64,000 nt of DNA. It comes from Himantopus leucocephalus. Lineage: Eukaryota; Chordata; Aves; Charadriiformes; Recurvirostridae. A program made the position numbers and the translations under genes. This document shows positions 13,390 through 24,869 of this stretch, one piece after another. The notes beneath the pieces were generated by a model. The model ran no database searches. It saw nothing but the letters and a program-made list of their open reading frames with translations, and was not told where the DNA came from. Where the stretch lies: the NCBI GenBank assembly GCA_003993805.1, contig RSEF01000002.1, positions 89,094,219 to 89,158,218 on the forward strand, read 5' to 3'. How positions within the stretch are numbered: position 1 is the first letter of the stretch; each line of letters starts with the position of its first letter.

Positions 13390-16190
13390 TTGCTCAATTC
13401 AGTGTGTAGTCAAATATCTTTCCAAATATTCTAGACAGATTTGAGAGCGGTGCCTGTATCCGTGTGACAGTGAAGGCTGTTAACTGCATATGCATCCTCC
13501 TCCATGTCTCCACCAAATTTAATCGTACAGCTTGGTCGTACCAATGGCTTCAGTCCCATATTCTAACAGCAGTGGGAAACAGCACTCCTATCTGTTCATC
13601 CTTAAATCTAGTGAAGATTTCTGGAAAACTTCCACTACTATACAAATACGTATCATTTTTATCCATTTGCAGAAGGGTTTTTTTCCCCGGTTCTTTTAAA
13701 TTTATGTTCTTCCGGGCAAATAAAACGTACCATGGCTGAATTCCCCTCTTGTGTGCCTGCGTTTGTCACTGAGAGTAGGGAAAAACAGCAATTTGGAAAG
13801 TGAGTTTGTCTCCTCTTGTTTTGCCTGGCCATTTTCATGAAAGTTTTTGTGTTAGATTGAAACTGGTCATCGTTTTCAGAAAGAAAATGTTAGGAGACAG
13901 AGGCAGGGAGAACAGCAACTGTAGCCTTTTTACTCTAGCAAATGATGTTAAACCAAAGCAAAAGTAAACTAAAACATGGTTATATACCCCCAAGCAAAAA
14001 AGCGGATGTGTTTTTTCCAGTCAGTGTTCTGATTTTGGTGGCTTAATTTACAATTTCTATAAGGTTTGTTTAGTGTGGGCTGTGTAGGCTGAGTTAGCCT
14101 TACTTTAGCTTAACTAAATGAATACTCAGGCTAATTTCTGGTGTTATCCCACCTACAGCATATACTGTATTGTGCCTGATGAGAGTGCCACCACAGTCAT
14201 AGGAAGACCAGGGTTGCCATGTTAAGAGGTACAAAAGAAGCAAGACATGAGTCTGTAGAAATCCAAGCTTGCCGAGTTTGATTCTCTGTGTGTGTATGTT
14301 TTCTCTAAATCAGTAAGGTGGATTCGGAGTCTGCTTTCCAGTTGAGTCTAGGTAATTCTTAAGCTTAGAATAAAAATAAATTTTCCAAAACTTTTATTTT
14401 GCTAAAGTAAAATCTGAGATGTTTATGTAGAAGTACGAATTGTGAAATGAGTGGTGAGGGGACAGTGGGTGGGTTGAAGTGCATATAGAAAGCCCTAGTA
14501 CTGTCAGGTTTGTTTAGAAAAATTGAGGTATACGGCGTTCTTTGTAACGTTTCAAAGTGTAATAATTCAGCTGTTCATTCTGGTGTAGTGAGTGCATACA
14601 TAAATCACTAGCACACTGCATCTTAGAGATGGGTTGCTTGTAGTTGTCTGTAGAACTTACTGCATGGTAACAGTTATAATTAATTACTTGGAAGACTGAA
14701 TGTCTCAGAGTACTTTGTCATCAACGTGCACGGGTGGCGGGTAGTTGCGCTGAGGTGTTCAAGTATTCTCTGGTACATGGTAATATAAAAAGCAGAACTT
14801 GATCCTCTTCCAAGATTTAAATTTGTCCTTGCCTTTCTGAAAAGTGGGAGGCAAAGAACAGGTGATGCAATGTCTTCTCAACAATATAAGCTTCACCTAC
14901 CACTTTGGACTGTGAAATTCAAAATGACCTTGTATCCTTTAGCTACAGTTGATCCCTATGCCATGGAGAACACTATCTAAATCTGCTCTTGGCAGCTTCT
15001 ACAGCAGAGTTTGACATCACTGAATTTTGTGGAGGGTGTGTACATGCGCGTGTATGAGATAAATTCCAAATTTAGAAGAAAATATGTAAATGTTTAAAAT
15101 CTGAAGTACTTTGTGATAGGGAGCAGGGGGTTCGTGAGAAATTTTGACATGTTGAATCTGGGTCTTTGTTGTCTAACCTGGAGAGTTCTTGCTCATGTGA
15201 GGTTTCCTTGTTATAAAACATTTTTATGCAGTACTGCTTATGCATTCGGCAGATTTTCTGAGACTTTCATAGGTCAGAAAAGCACTGGAAAAAAATCGCA
15301 AGCACTTTCAGTCATCTAGTGCAGTCACTTCATATAAGTGAGTAAACAGAGTGGAACAATGACTCCTTTTTCCCTCATGCCCCTGATTAGGTTCAAGGGG
15401 TGAACTGTTGATTGCTAGTGTATTTGTTCTGTGCAGTAGACATTCTCAAAGAAACGAATGCTTAAATTGGATGGACTATTGTTGTTTTTTACTTATGAAG
15501 TGAAGTACCTTCTTGTTGAGGTGTTGAGAGCAGGAAACAGCTATGTGATTCCTGTCGTCTTGTTTCAAGGAAGAGTAGCACTTAATTGATTAGCAGTACC
15601 TTCTTTGTTTCAATAAAGAAAAAAGCGAGATAACTTTTGGAATGTTTTTATTGTCTTTGCCATTCCTACAAAATGGGTTAATGCCTTTAAGTGTTCTAAA
15701 TGATGCATCTCTTTCTTGAAAATGTCTTTTGTAATGTTTTGAGACATTAGACAGTAACTGTGTTTTTTCTCTTGAATTTTCTTGTGGAAAGGTGAAAGAA
15801 CACTAAAGTTTTGCCCACCTGAATTTTGTCATGGATTTCACTTGGGGCCAGATTTCAGCCCATGCTTTAGGCATGTTTAATTTTAGTGGTGGTTGGGACA
15901 TCAAGGAAGATTTTTACAGTGAGGATTTTTCTCAAATTCACGTCCCATAGATTTTGTTAATTCTGTGACAAGTACTCCTCTTTTCCGATTCTCATCCCAA
16001 GCTGCCAGTTACTTTAAAGAATGATATTTTTTTCCCCCTGCCTCTTTCTGTTTGGTTCTCGTTCACACTGTGTAGTTCAGTGCCTTACGTTTCTAATTTA
16101 TTGTCTTGAAAGACAGATGTTTTATGACTGGTATAAATGTCTGAGAATTGCTGATGAGCTGTCTCTTCAATTTCTCTTTTATGTTTCCTT
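13390..16190. other. Unannotated stretch
   Basis: No gene or recognised repeat. The composition is ordinary, with a small CpG cluster near 14.72-14.75 kb and short open frames below 70 codons. Confidence 0.55.
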
Positions 16191-16196
16191 TTCTCC

Positions 16197-16270
16197 TAGG
16201 AGCCTACAAGGTAGACCCAGGAACCCACTGTGCTAGGCTCTGCAAAGACGCAGAACAGAGGCAGTAAATG
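16197..16270 (+). repeat. Ancient amniote repeat fragment
   Basis: The segment 'gaacccactgtgctaggctc' followed by 'tgcaaagacgcagaacag' matches a motif I recall from an old repeat common in reptile and bird genomes (consensus like ccattgtgctaggcgctg, then tacaaacacagaac). The family name is uncertain. It lies about 400 bp upstream of the old CR1 copy and need not be part of it. Confidence 0.35.
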
Positions 16271-16654
16271 ATTACAGAGGGATGGTAACTAAAAGGTGGG
16301 TAAAAGACTGTATTTTGTTCAGTGGGTAGACGGTGATGTCATGGAGATATTGTAAACGCTGTCTGGAAAAAGACTGTGAGGTGGTTTTGTAGACCATTAC
16401 AGGTATTCTGCCTTTCTCTCCTCCCTCAGCTAAGACAATGCAAGAAATGGAAATGGGAGGAATGCAAGAAAAACAACCCGCAATTCTCCTTTGTGCTCCC
16501 CTCTCTTAAATTATGTTCAACTTCAAAAAGGGAAACTGTAAAAATGGGGATGTTTGTTTAAAGAAAAACTGAAAGGGCAACTGTAAGAGTAACGTGTTTG
16601 TAGGTGGCAGAGACAGTATTTCAGGATACTGTTTTGGAGGCTCCACACAAACGC

Positions 16655-17335
16655 GTACCATCAGTCTAAAAAAGACTTAAGAAAAGGAAGCCTGTATAGC
16701 TAAATGACAAGGTAGAGGAGACTATTAAAAGCAAGAGGACATCTTAAAAAAAGCTGTGGCTGCATTCAAAGAAGGAAAATAGGACCTTTCAGCCTAATCA
16801 TAAAATTAATAAATGCTTTTTTCAACCACACCAGTAGCAGGAAGCTAGTGGAAGAGTCTGTGGAGCCTGCGTATAATGACGTTATGAAATGAATGATCTG
16901 AGATAAAACCGTGGCAGAAAACTAAATAATTCTTGTGTGTATGTACTCACCACTGAAAAGCGTGGGTTAGTTCCTATTTTGGAACTCTTCTTATGGGAGG
17001 CTTATGAGATTGCCTTTCTCAGCTGGAAGCATTTGTAGGAGAGATTGTGGAACAAATTGCATGTTCCCAATTTAACAGGTCCAGATGCAGCTCACTCAAG
17101 TTTTTAAGAAACGGAAGAGTGAAATAGAACAGCTACGGACTGTGGTGTGAAGCCTCTTGCTTTAAAGTGTCTCAGCCATTGAAAACTTGAAGATGTCTAA
17201 TTTGTTGCCATGTTTTAGCAAGCATTCATGTGGAATCAGGGAGCCTAGAAACCAATAAACCTCTTGGAAAATTGAGTGGATTAATTAAAATATTAGATTA
17301 GCGGCTGTTTTAGAAAGGACATTGGATAAATATGA
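16655..17335 (+). repeat. Old CR1 LINE, 5' portion (ORF2 upstream of and into RT)
   Basis: This is degraded CR1 ORF2. Recognisable blocks include 'aagaggacatc' and 'gtagcaggaagctagtggaa' followed by 'gagtctgtggagcctg', and 'aacaggtccagatgcagctc' with 'actcaagtttttaagaaacg' (about 17073-17115), which corresponds to the CR1 region reading 'GPDGIHPRVLKEL'. The block 'agaacagctacggactgtgg' follows in the correct order. The frame is broken by many stops and indels, so this is a dead copy. The element continues after a younger insertion, at about 17740. Confidence 0.7.
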
Positions 17336-17738
17336 TGGAGATACTGAGAAAGAATTGATTTCTGTGAAGGGGAGCCTGATGAAGAGGAGTTTTAGAAACA
17401 GGTTAATATTAGTCTTCAGCTACTTGAAGGGTGCTTACAAGGATGATGGAGCCAATGTTCTTAGTAGTGGCAAACCACATAACAGGTGGTTAACATACAC
17501 AGATTGCAGACTGGAATGTTGTGATTGGGCCTTGTAGGAAATCTTTTTCACTAGGAAGGTAGTGCACACTGGAAAAGTTACCCAGGGAGAGGGAGGTGGC
17601 ATCTCTCCTGAAAGAGGCTTTCAAGTCTCAGTTGGACAAAGCTACAGCTGACCTGATCTACTGTGGCTTTTGGTGGTTGGTCAGACCAGGTGACTTGCAG
17701 GGATCCCTTCCAGCCAGCATTTTTGTGATTCAAAGTCA
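17335..17738 (+). repeat. Younger CR1 3' fragment nested in the old CR1
   Basis: This is the 3' end of an avian-type CR1. It begins around 'gagcctgatgaagaggag' (17371-17388), equivalent to the C-terminal ORF2 'SLEKRR' block, and reads 'FSYLKGAYKDDGA' at about 17418-17456. It then passes through the 'cagttggacaaagc' block (17628-17641) and ends in 'gatcccttccagccagcatt' then 'tttgtgattc' (17702-17731). It interrupts the old CR1 in the same orientation, so it inserted later. The exact junctions are estimated to within about 20 bp. Confidence 0.75.
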
Positions 17739-17739
17739 A

Positions 17740-19060
17740 GTCTTGCTAAACTGCTGTGGTCCATTGAAGGAGGTAACCAGCATGCAGATGAAAGAAATTT
17801 TATGATGCATTACTCTACTTAAATTTTGAAAAGGCATTTCGTATTCTAAGTCCTGGCAAAAAATTTTTAAAGGAAATAAACAGGCACAGGTTAAGGGGAA
17901 GGACTGCCAATTGTGTAAATAATTGGTTAAACGGTAGGAAACAAGACACCAGGAGAAAAATGTGTTGGAAATCACCAGTGGATTTCCACAGAAATTTCTG
18001 TGAGTGCCAGGGGGATCTTCATATTCGTAAGTGGCTTGGAACAGAAGTGTGACGACAAGGCTTATTTCTGAAAATAAGTTATTCAGGGGAAAAGAAGGTA
18101 AAAGAAAAGGGGGCAAACTGAAAAACTGCATCAGAACCTTATAAAACTGAGTGGTCATTAAAATGGTGGATGAAATTTAGGGTCAGTAATGGTGAAATAT
18201 TTAAGATGGCCTGAGATCTTGTTACTAGAAGCAGTAATTTAATGACAAAATCAGCTCTATTCTTTAGTAGCAGTCAAAAAGCAAATTTATATAGGGAGTT
18301 GTTCTGAAAGGAGAGAGATCAAAATATCGTTAGGCCACTCTCTAAATCTGCTGTGTGTTTGTGTCTTAAATATGGTGTGCTGTTCTGGTCTCCTTGTCTC
18401 AGAACAAGCTGAGCAGAACTGGAAAAGGTTCAGAGAAAGGCAACAAGAACGAAGAAAGGCAGCAGGATGCAGAAGGCATCGGTGGAGCAGCTTCCATGCA
18501 AGAACAACTAGCCAGATGAGAATCTCCAGACTGGAAAAGAGATAGTGGCCAGATGCTAATGCTAGAGGTATATAAAATCATAAGAGCTGTGAGGTGTGTG
18601 GATGGGAAATGAATACTCAGTGACACCTTATTTTTATATTAGAAGAGATGCAGGTGAAACAGGCAGGGAACAGTTTCAAAGCTAGGAAAATAAGTTTTTC
18701 TTTGCATAGTGTGTAAGTCAGTTCTGAAATTCCTTGCCACGAGATGCTGTGTGTGCTGCATGAGTGTAAAGAGCTGCTGAACAAAGTCAGAAAAGGAGGC
18801 AGAAAAAAGGGAGAGAAAAAAAAAAAAAAAAAGAGATGTGGCAAACAAAGTTTCTACCTCTCGGTAAGGAAGTAACTGAGCTGCAAATTGCGGAAAGCTG
18901 TGCTGTAAGTGTTCTGGTGGGAGTGGAAGAGAATATTTCTATATGACCGCTCTGGTTTTCACTGTTCCCTTAGACATCTGCTCTTGGCTGCTTCTGGAGA
19001 CAGGCTAGTGGCTCAAGCTGGATATTTAGTCTGATCCAGTTTGGTCATTCCATTTGAACT
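17740..19060 (+). repeat. Old CR1 LINE, 3' portion (RT domain to 3' end)
   Basis: This is the continuation of the split old CR1. The frame at 17813-17842 reads LYLNFEKAFR, close to the reverse-transcriptase 'YLDFEKAFD' block. NNWLNGRKQ follows at about 17918-17944 ('NWLKDRKQ' in the family). Near 18417-18452 comes ELEKVQRKATRT ('LEKVQRRATK' in the family), and then 'gaggtatataaaatcat' (about 18565-18581). The 3' end near 18722-19054 keeps 'gaaattccttgcca' and 'tctgatccagtttggtcatt'. Frames are broken throughout. It resembles the older CR1 lineages that birds share with turtles and crocodilians. Confidence 0.75.
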
Positions 19061-20912
19061 AAACATCCAGCCTGGCCCACTGTGGCGGTTCTTACGCACT
19101 ATTTTATACATAGTAAGGTTGCAGGGTGCAGTCTCAGAAGAGAACTCTGTTGATAAAACTATTTTTAAAAATATTAAGCTGTTATGTAATTTGAGGTCTC
19201 ACACTGAGCTTGGAGCCTTTTCCCTCATTGTAAGGTAAATGCTTTTTAGCTTATTTTGGCACGTGATAAATTACAGTTAAATTCATCTTAATATGTTCCA
19301 GCTGTTTCATTGAGAGTTCAGTTCCTGGTCCAAAAATCTCACTTTTTTTCTTACTTTGTTCCCTGTACAGTCTGTACTGCCTGTAAGGCAGGAAGGCAAG
19401 GAATTACCCAAACACCTTTCCTCACTACGTAAGTCCTAGTGACACCTGTTCTGGTGTAGAGAAGGTAGACTTTGAGGGGTGAGAGAAGCAAGATGAAATG
19501 GCAAAGCCTTGAGAGAGTACAAAGAGAATGAGAAAAGAGTGCTGAACTTGGAGAGCCTTTTGTGGTTGTGAATTAGCTTGAGGGGCAAAATGTTGGAGTT
19601 ACAATGATCGGGGGGCAAGGCTCTCAGTGACAGTTATATAATGATAGCAGTTGAAATGGCTAAAACAGAGAAAGCTACTGGAAGAGAGAGGGTCGTGGGA
19701 GAAGATTAGTGGAAAACAGGTAGATTGAACTGAAGGAATTGAATGGGAAGAGGTAAGCAAGGATGAGAAACTACTGAAGACTTCTTAAGAATTAACAGGA
19801 TTTTAGGAGCTTAGAGAGAAGCAGATACTGGGAATGAAAGAAACAGTGTCTTTGATTTTTTTCAATCAGTCGTTTATGGACCGGAGATGGACGGATCCAT
19901 GCAGGTATTAAAGAGTGTTTAAATTTCCTGTACCGGTATCTGTACTTCCTCTGGGAAGTTTTCCAAGGGGACTTGAAATCAAAAAACACGGGAGGGGAGA
20001 ACAATGATTTTTCATTAGATTAGAGTGTAGTTGCTCTTGGTAAAAATGAATTTTGTTAAAACAATAGCAAAAATGAGACTAAAGCTGCTGAAATGGAGAC
20101 TCAAAGGATTTCTAAGTAACATGGTGAAAACTTGCAAAGACAAAGATGACATGAATATTTCGAATAGTGATGTACAGAGTCCTGAGGAAAGAGTATTTTT
20201 CTTGCAGGAAGAGGGGATACAAGGGTGTGATTTTAGATAAATGGACGCAAACTGCAGAATAAGAGCAGTTAAAGAGAAAAAGGAAGGGGAATATAACAGA
20301 GGTCACTACCAATTAAAAGTATTGCTTAGGTCAGCCATTTCCCTGCCCACCCAGTTCTTTGAGCTCAGCTGTCTGTGAAGGAGAGTTCTTCCTCGTGGCC
20401 CTTCTAACTCTTCTGGTGTCTTCCTTCTGGCTGCGTGTGCTTGGTGGTGGGAGGTTTCCCTTTGTGCCAGGCTTGGGGAATTTTAACAAATGAAGCATAA
20501 CAATGAAAGGCTCGTTAGTAGTAGTTGTTTCTGTTTGTTAAAAGGAACCTGCATTGCTTCAAAGCAGCAATAGCAATTTCAGAGTGGAATGAAGGAGCTT
20601 CATTCTCTTTCAGAAACTCTGTGCCTGGTGTGTAACATAAAGTCGGAGCACTGAGCTGCAAACAGCTTTGCACTGAAGTGATGAATTGTGCTGTACTTGA
20701 CTCTGCATATGAGGTGAAGGAGGATCAGAGAGGGATGGATGAGGTCATTGTGTCTACTGGAAAGACCCTTTGTTTCTTGCTGCAGAGAATGAGACTCTTC
20801 CCATTGAAGCCTGTTGTTAAAGCTCTGAGATTAATGGCATCTGGAAGCAGGGCTTTAACACCTGGTGTGAAACTAAATGGTCTTTGATTTATAATTTTAA
20901 TCTCTTTTTTTT
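19061..20912. other. Unannotated stretch
   Basis: No supported gene or repeat. It is purine-rich in places (19.44-19.76 kb). The open frames are short. Confidence 0.5.
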
Positions 20913-20947
20913 NNNNNNNNNNNNNNNNNNNNNNNNNNNNNNNNNNN
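20913..20947. other. Assembly gap, 35 N
   Basis: A run of 35 N is flanked by T homopolymer on both sides (8 T before, about 12 T after). This is a homopolymer-caused gap with an estimated size. Confidence 0.98.
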
Positions 20948-20959
20948 TTTTTTTTTTTG

Positions 20960-23900
20960 ACTTAAACATCTAGTTAGGAATAAAGTTCAACTTCCCCCCA
21001 CTGACACAACAGCCCTCCCCCAGGTCGCACTTCTTGAAATAGAGGTACTGCCTTTAATTATTCCAGATATGTCTCAATTGCCTGAAGTCTCATGGATTGC
21101 TTTATCTTGTCTTGATCATTGAAAACGTCAAAAGAATTTTTAGAAAAGGGTGCTGTTTTGAAACCCTTTGAGTTGTCTCTGTTGATCCAGGTTTGGTGTA
21201 TTTTTTTTTCCACATGACAGATTTTTGTACTTCCAGTGTGTGCATTAATATAGTGTGTATATTCTGCTCTGGAAGCCCTTTTTACAACACCACTGCAAGC
21301 ATTTGGAATTATTTTTCACTCAGCTTCAGGTTGCATCTTTATGAAATATGGTGGAATCCAGTGCTGGAAAACATGCAAGATTGACAGCCCTGGAAATTGA
21401 AATCCTGCTTATCCATGGACTAGATACCACAACCTCGCTGGAGCAAACTCTGTATCTTGGCATTACAACTCATGATTTACCTGCTGAGATGACCGCTGCT
21501 TCAGTTATTTATTATTTACAGAGCACTGAAGGTTTGCAAAGACTTTGCACAGTGAGAGCATCATGTTTCAATTTGTGTTTCCGATATCTTTCTATATGAT
21601 GTGTTTATTACAGTATAAATACAGATTTATGTCTTTAAGAAGCAAAGAACTATGAACTCTGCACTGGATTTTCCACGAAAAAGAGATGTGTTTGTCTGTA
21701 GTTATATTATTAGTTGTAGAAATTGATACGGCTGTAGTGACTGAACTACTACATGATAAAATGTAATCTTTTATATTAAAAAAGTTAACAATTTAAAAAC
21801 CACAATGCATCATGCTGACTTTAGCAATACAGATTTTCTGCTAGATCGCTCTGCGACTGTCCCATCAACATCAAGGTGAAGTGGTATGTAACAGAGGAGA
21901 GAGTTGGCTAGGTATGAAGGGATGGAGGGAACCCGTTGCTGTACCCAAGCTATGCTTTTGGGACTCTTCAGTAACATGCAAGTCCCATCCTCTCTGGGGT
22001 GAAGCATGCTGAGGTAGAGCATAGCAAGCACACTCTGTTAGAAAGTTTGTTATTACTCTCTGATTAGTTGAGTATCATTCACATATTAAATCTGTTCTCC
22101 TGAGTTATGCATTTCCTACTGCTGCCATAAATTGCCAATTTTTTACTTGGCCAGATGCATACAATATCAGCAAGTTTCTTGGTTTGTTTGGTGTTTTTTG
22201 TGTCCTGTCTCTTCTCCTTTTTTCCCCTTTCTAGGTCAAATTCTGCATTTCATTATTACACAAGGCTCCCTGTGGAAAGGCCTTGCATCGTCAGCATTTC
22301 CCTTCTGGGCGCTTTATTTTGAATTCCAACAATTCCATTCCATAGACCCTTCTCATACTTATGATGTTTGTATCTCATTGCACCACTGCTATGTAAACTG
22401 ACACTTTTCTGCTCTGACTTAGTAATTTTTAAACACCACACCTGCAGCCAAAGGGCAGGTTTTACTTGGACTTTTATTTGTAAGATATTTTGTTGTATTT
22501 GTGTTTTTCCTTGTGTCATTGATAGGGGCTGTTTACAAGGGTTTCATGGGTTTGGGTTTGTTTGTGGTTTTTTTTTTTTTTTCANTTTTTTTTTTTTTTT
22601 CAATGGCCATTTTCTTTGGTATTCCTTCTAGAACTTTATGCTTGGACTATTGTTCTGGAATAACAAGATGTCTTTCTGTAGTAATATGCAAGTGACATCA
22701 AAGCAGAGAGTTGGCAAGTAAAGGAGAAGGAATTTAACTGCAAAGGGATTACAGAAGAGCAGTGGAGATTACAGGAGATAAGAGCATACTTAGGACCACT
22801 GACAGGCTGAGAAAAGAAGTAAAAAGAAATACAGGAAAGGAAAGGTAGTAGTTTGGCATTTAATTTGTGTTTAAATGAATACCCTCTCTGGCTGATCAAA
22901 GAGGGTTTTGGTTTCCTCAGAAAAGACAGGGACTGAGGTCTATAGTGACTGGGAAGCTGAGGGCACATGTGTCAATATACCTTGATTTGTAGGGAGGCTA
23001 ATGCATTCCCTGACTCTGAGCTCCACCCTTCCTTTAGGGCATAGTGGAAAGTGGCATTCATGCGGTGGGATAGCTGGATACCTGTCTTGGGACACATCAA
23101 GAAGGAATGGTCTATTCCGCAGCCACTCACAGCATCTTGGATACGTCTTCCCTAGCTTTCTTATTTACTTACATGTGGTACAAGCCATGACTGCCACGTA
23201 ACCTACATGGTGGGCACTGAGTGGTCCTGTCATTATTTGCCAAGGCTCTGTGATGAAAAGGAGATGAGAAATCTGTACAAGTCTCAGTTGCCAGTGTGAA
23301 GATTCATTTAAAGGATCCTGTGAAGGAGCACTTCAGGGTCTTTTTTCTTTTAAAAATTAAACTGGCCTCTTTGCTTCCTTTAGAAATGTTGCTGGAGTGG
23401 TGGGAAGGGCAGGGCTACGCATAGTCATGCAGAGACCTTTCTTCCTTGTCTCTTAGCCCACCCTTCTCCTCAGACATCAGTGCATCCAGTGTAGTATGCC
23501 AAATTTTTGTATTCCTGAGCAAATGGGCAAAAGAGGTTGGTCTGGCTTGTCATGAGTGCATTGGTTGGCAGGTCTGCAGCTCAGGGTGAACTAAGGGAGT
23601 GGACTCATAAATGTGCCATCCTCATTGCTGCTGAGGAGTGAGTGGGATCTTGGGATACCTCATACCTAATTATGTTGCTGGTGCATGTTCATAGCCTGGG
23701 TTAGCCAGCAGCCAGCTCAGGACGGAGGTGGCTTTCTATAGCTCGTCAGAAGCAGGTTGTTGTGTTGCCTCTCCACAGGGTATTGAGCGAAGAGGAGAAG
23801 GAAGCTGGGCTCCAGTGGAGGGAGAGTGGAAAGGGCAAGATCTGTGTGTGGCAGGAGATGCAGTGTGATCTAATGAGCACAGCTTCTCTCAGGCTTTACC

Positions 23901-24800
23901 CTTCCTATTTGCAGCAGCTATGTTGGTCTTAAAAATGCAGCTGGTGGCTGGTTTCCCTTTGGGACAGGGGATGACTTGAGGGAGAAAATGGTGACAATTA
24001 TGAGTGAGTGCATGAATCTGGCTGTAGCAGCATGCTGTTGTTAGCTGATAATGGACTAAGCTTCGATACTACCGACTGCTAGGAAGATCTAGATTGCTTG
24101 GGAGCTAGGGTCTTTCCTCAGAGTGTGGTGTTGGAACAGGGACATAGACTTGGTATGGGAGAAGATGAAGGGGCAGGCCAGCAAAGTGAAGTGGAGGCTA
24201 TACTGGTCTACCTGGGGCAATGCCTTTGTTTATTGCTATGGGCTGTTGTCTAAGTGGGCATGTGGTCCTCCCAGCAAAGCGTACGACATTCAACTGTGGC
24301 ATGTCAGTGTGTTGCTGTTGTGATTATTTGTTCATCCCAGGAAAGGAATCCCTGCCTCTGCCATGCGTGGATTTCGGTTTTTGAGGAATGCAATATGTGA
24401 GGGTATGAAGATATAGTAGTGCAGAAAGGGGTGCAGGCCATACTATATGGCTTTTGGGTATAGATCTTCGTGGTCTCAGGCAACACTAGCTAAGGATGTT
24501 TTGACTGCAGGTCATCCAGCCTTGTCTTAAGCCGTGCTGGAGGGCTGGCACAGTGGGGAGGGAGGTTTTCCATAGCCTATTGCTATGACACCAGTGTGTA
24601 TACTGTGTGGCATAAAATGTAGGGATGGTCAGGAAGTTCGCCTTTAAGCACCTGGGGGGGTACTAGGAAATTTGGATGCAAGCAAAACAGCCTAAGAAAG
24701 CTGAAACAGTGCCTTTATTTTTAGAAAAATCTAAGGGAAGATGTAATCATCCTCCATGTTTCTATTTATGAACTCAAGGTGACTTTGACACATTTGATCT
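20960..24800. other. Unannotated stretch with a single-N/T-run join
   Basis: No supported gene. T runs surround a single N at 22585. The 23.5-24.3 kb part is somewhat GC-richer but contains no splice-flanked coding segment or repeat family that I can name. Confidence 0.5.
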
Positions 24801-24804
24801 CTGA

Positions 24805-24837
24805 ATCTTAGACTCCTCAAAAAGAGGAGTCTAAGAT
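24805..24837. repeat. Perfect 14 bp inverted repeat (hairpin)
   Basis: Left arm atcttagactcctc (24805-24818), loop aaaaa (24819-24823), right arm gaggagtctaagat (24824-24837). The arms are perfectly complementary over 14 bp. No T-run terminator, transposon target duplication or precursor-miRNA length is visible. Confidence 0.95.
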
Positions 24838-24845
24838 ATGTTTCA

Positions 24846-24868
24846 ATGTATGCAATCTGTGCATACAT
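24846..24868. repeat. Perfect 9 bp inverted repeat (hairpin)
   Basis: Left arm atgtatgca (24846-24854), loop atctg, right arm tgcatacat (24860-24868). It lies only 8 bp downstream of the preceding 14 bp hairpin, giving two tandem stem-loops within 64 bp. Confidence 0.9.
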
Positions 24869-24869
24869 A

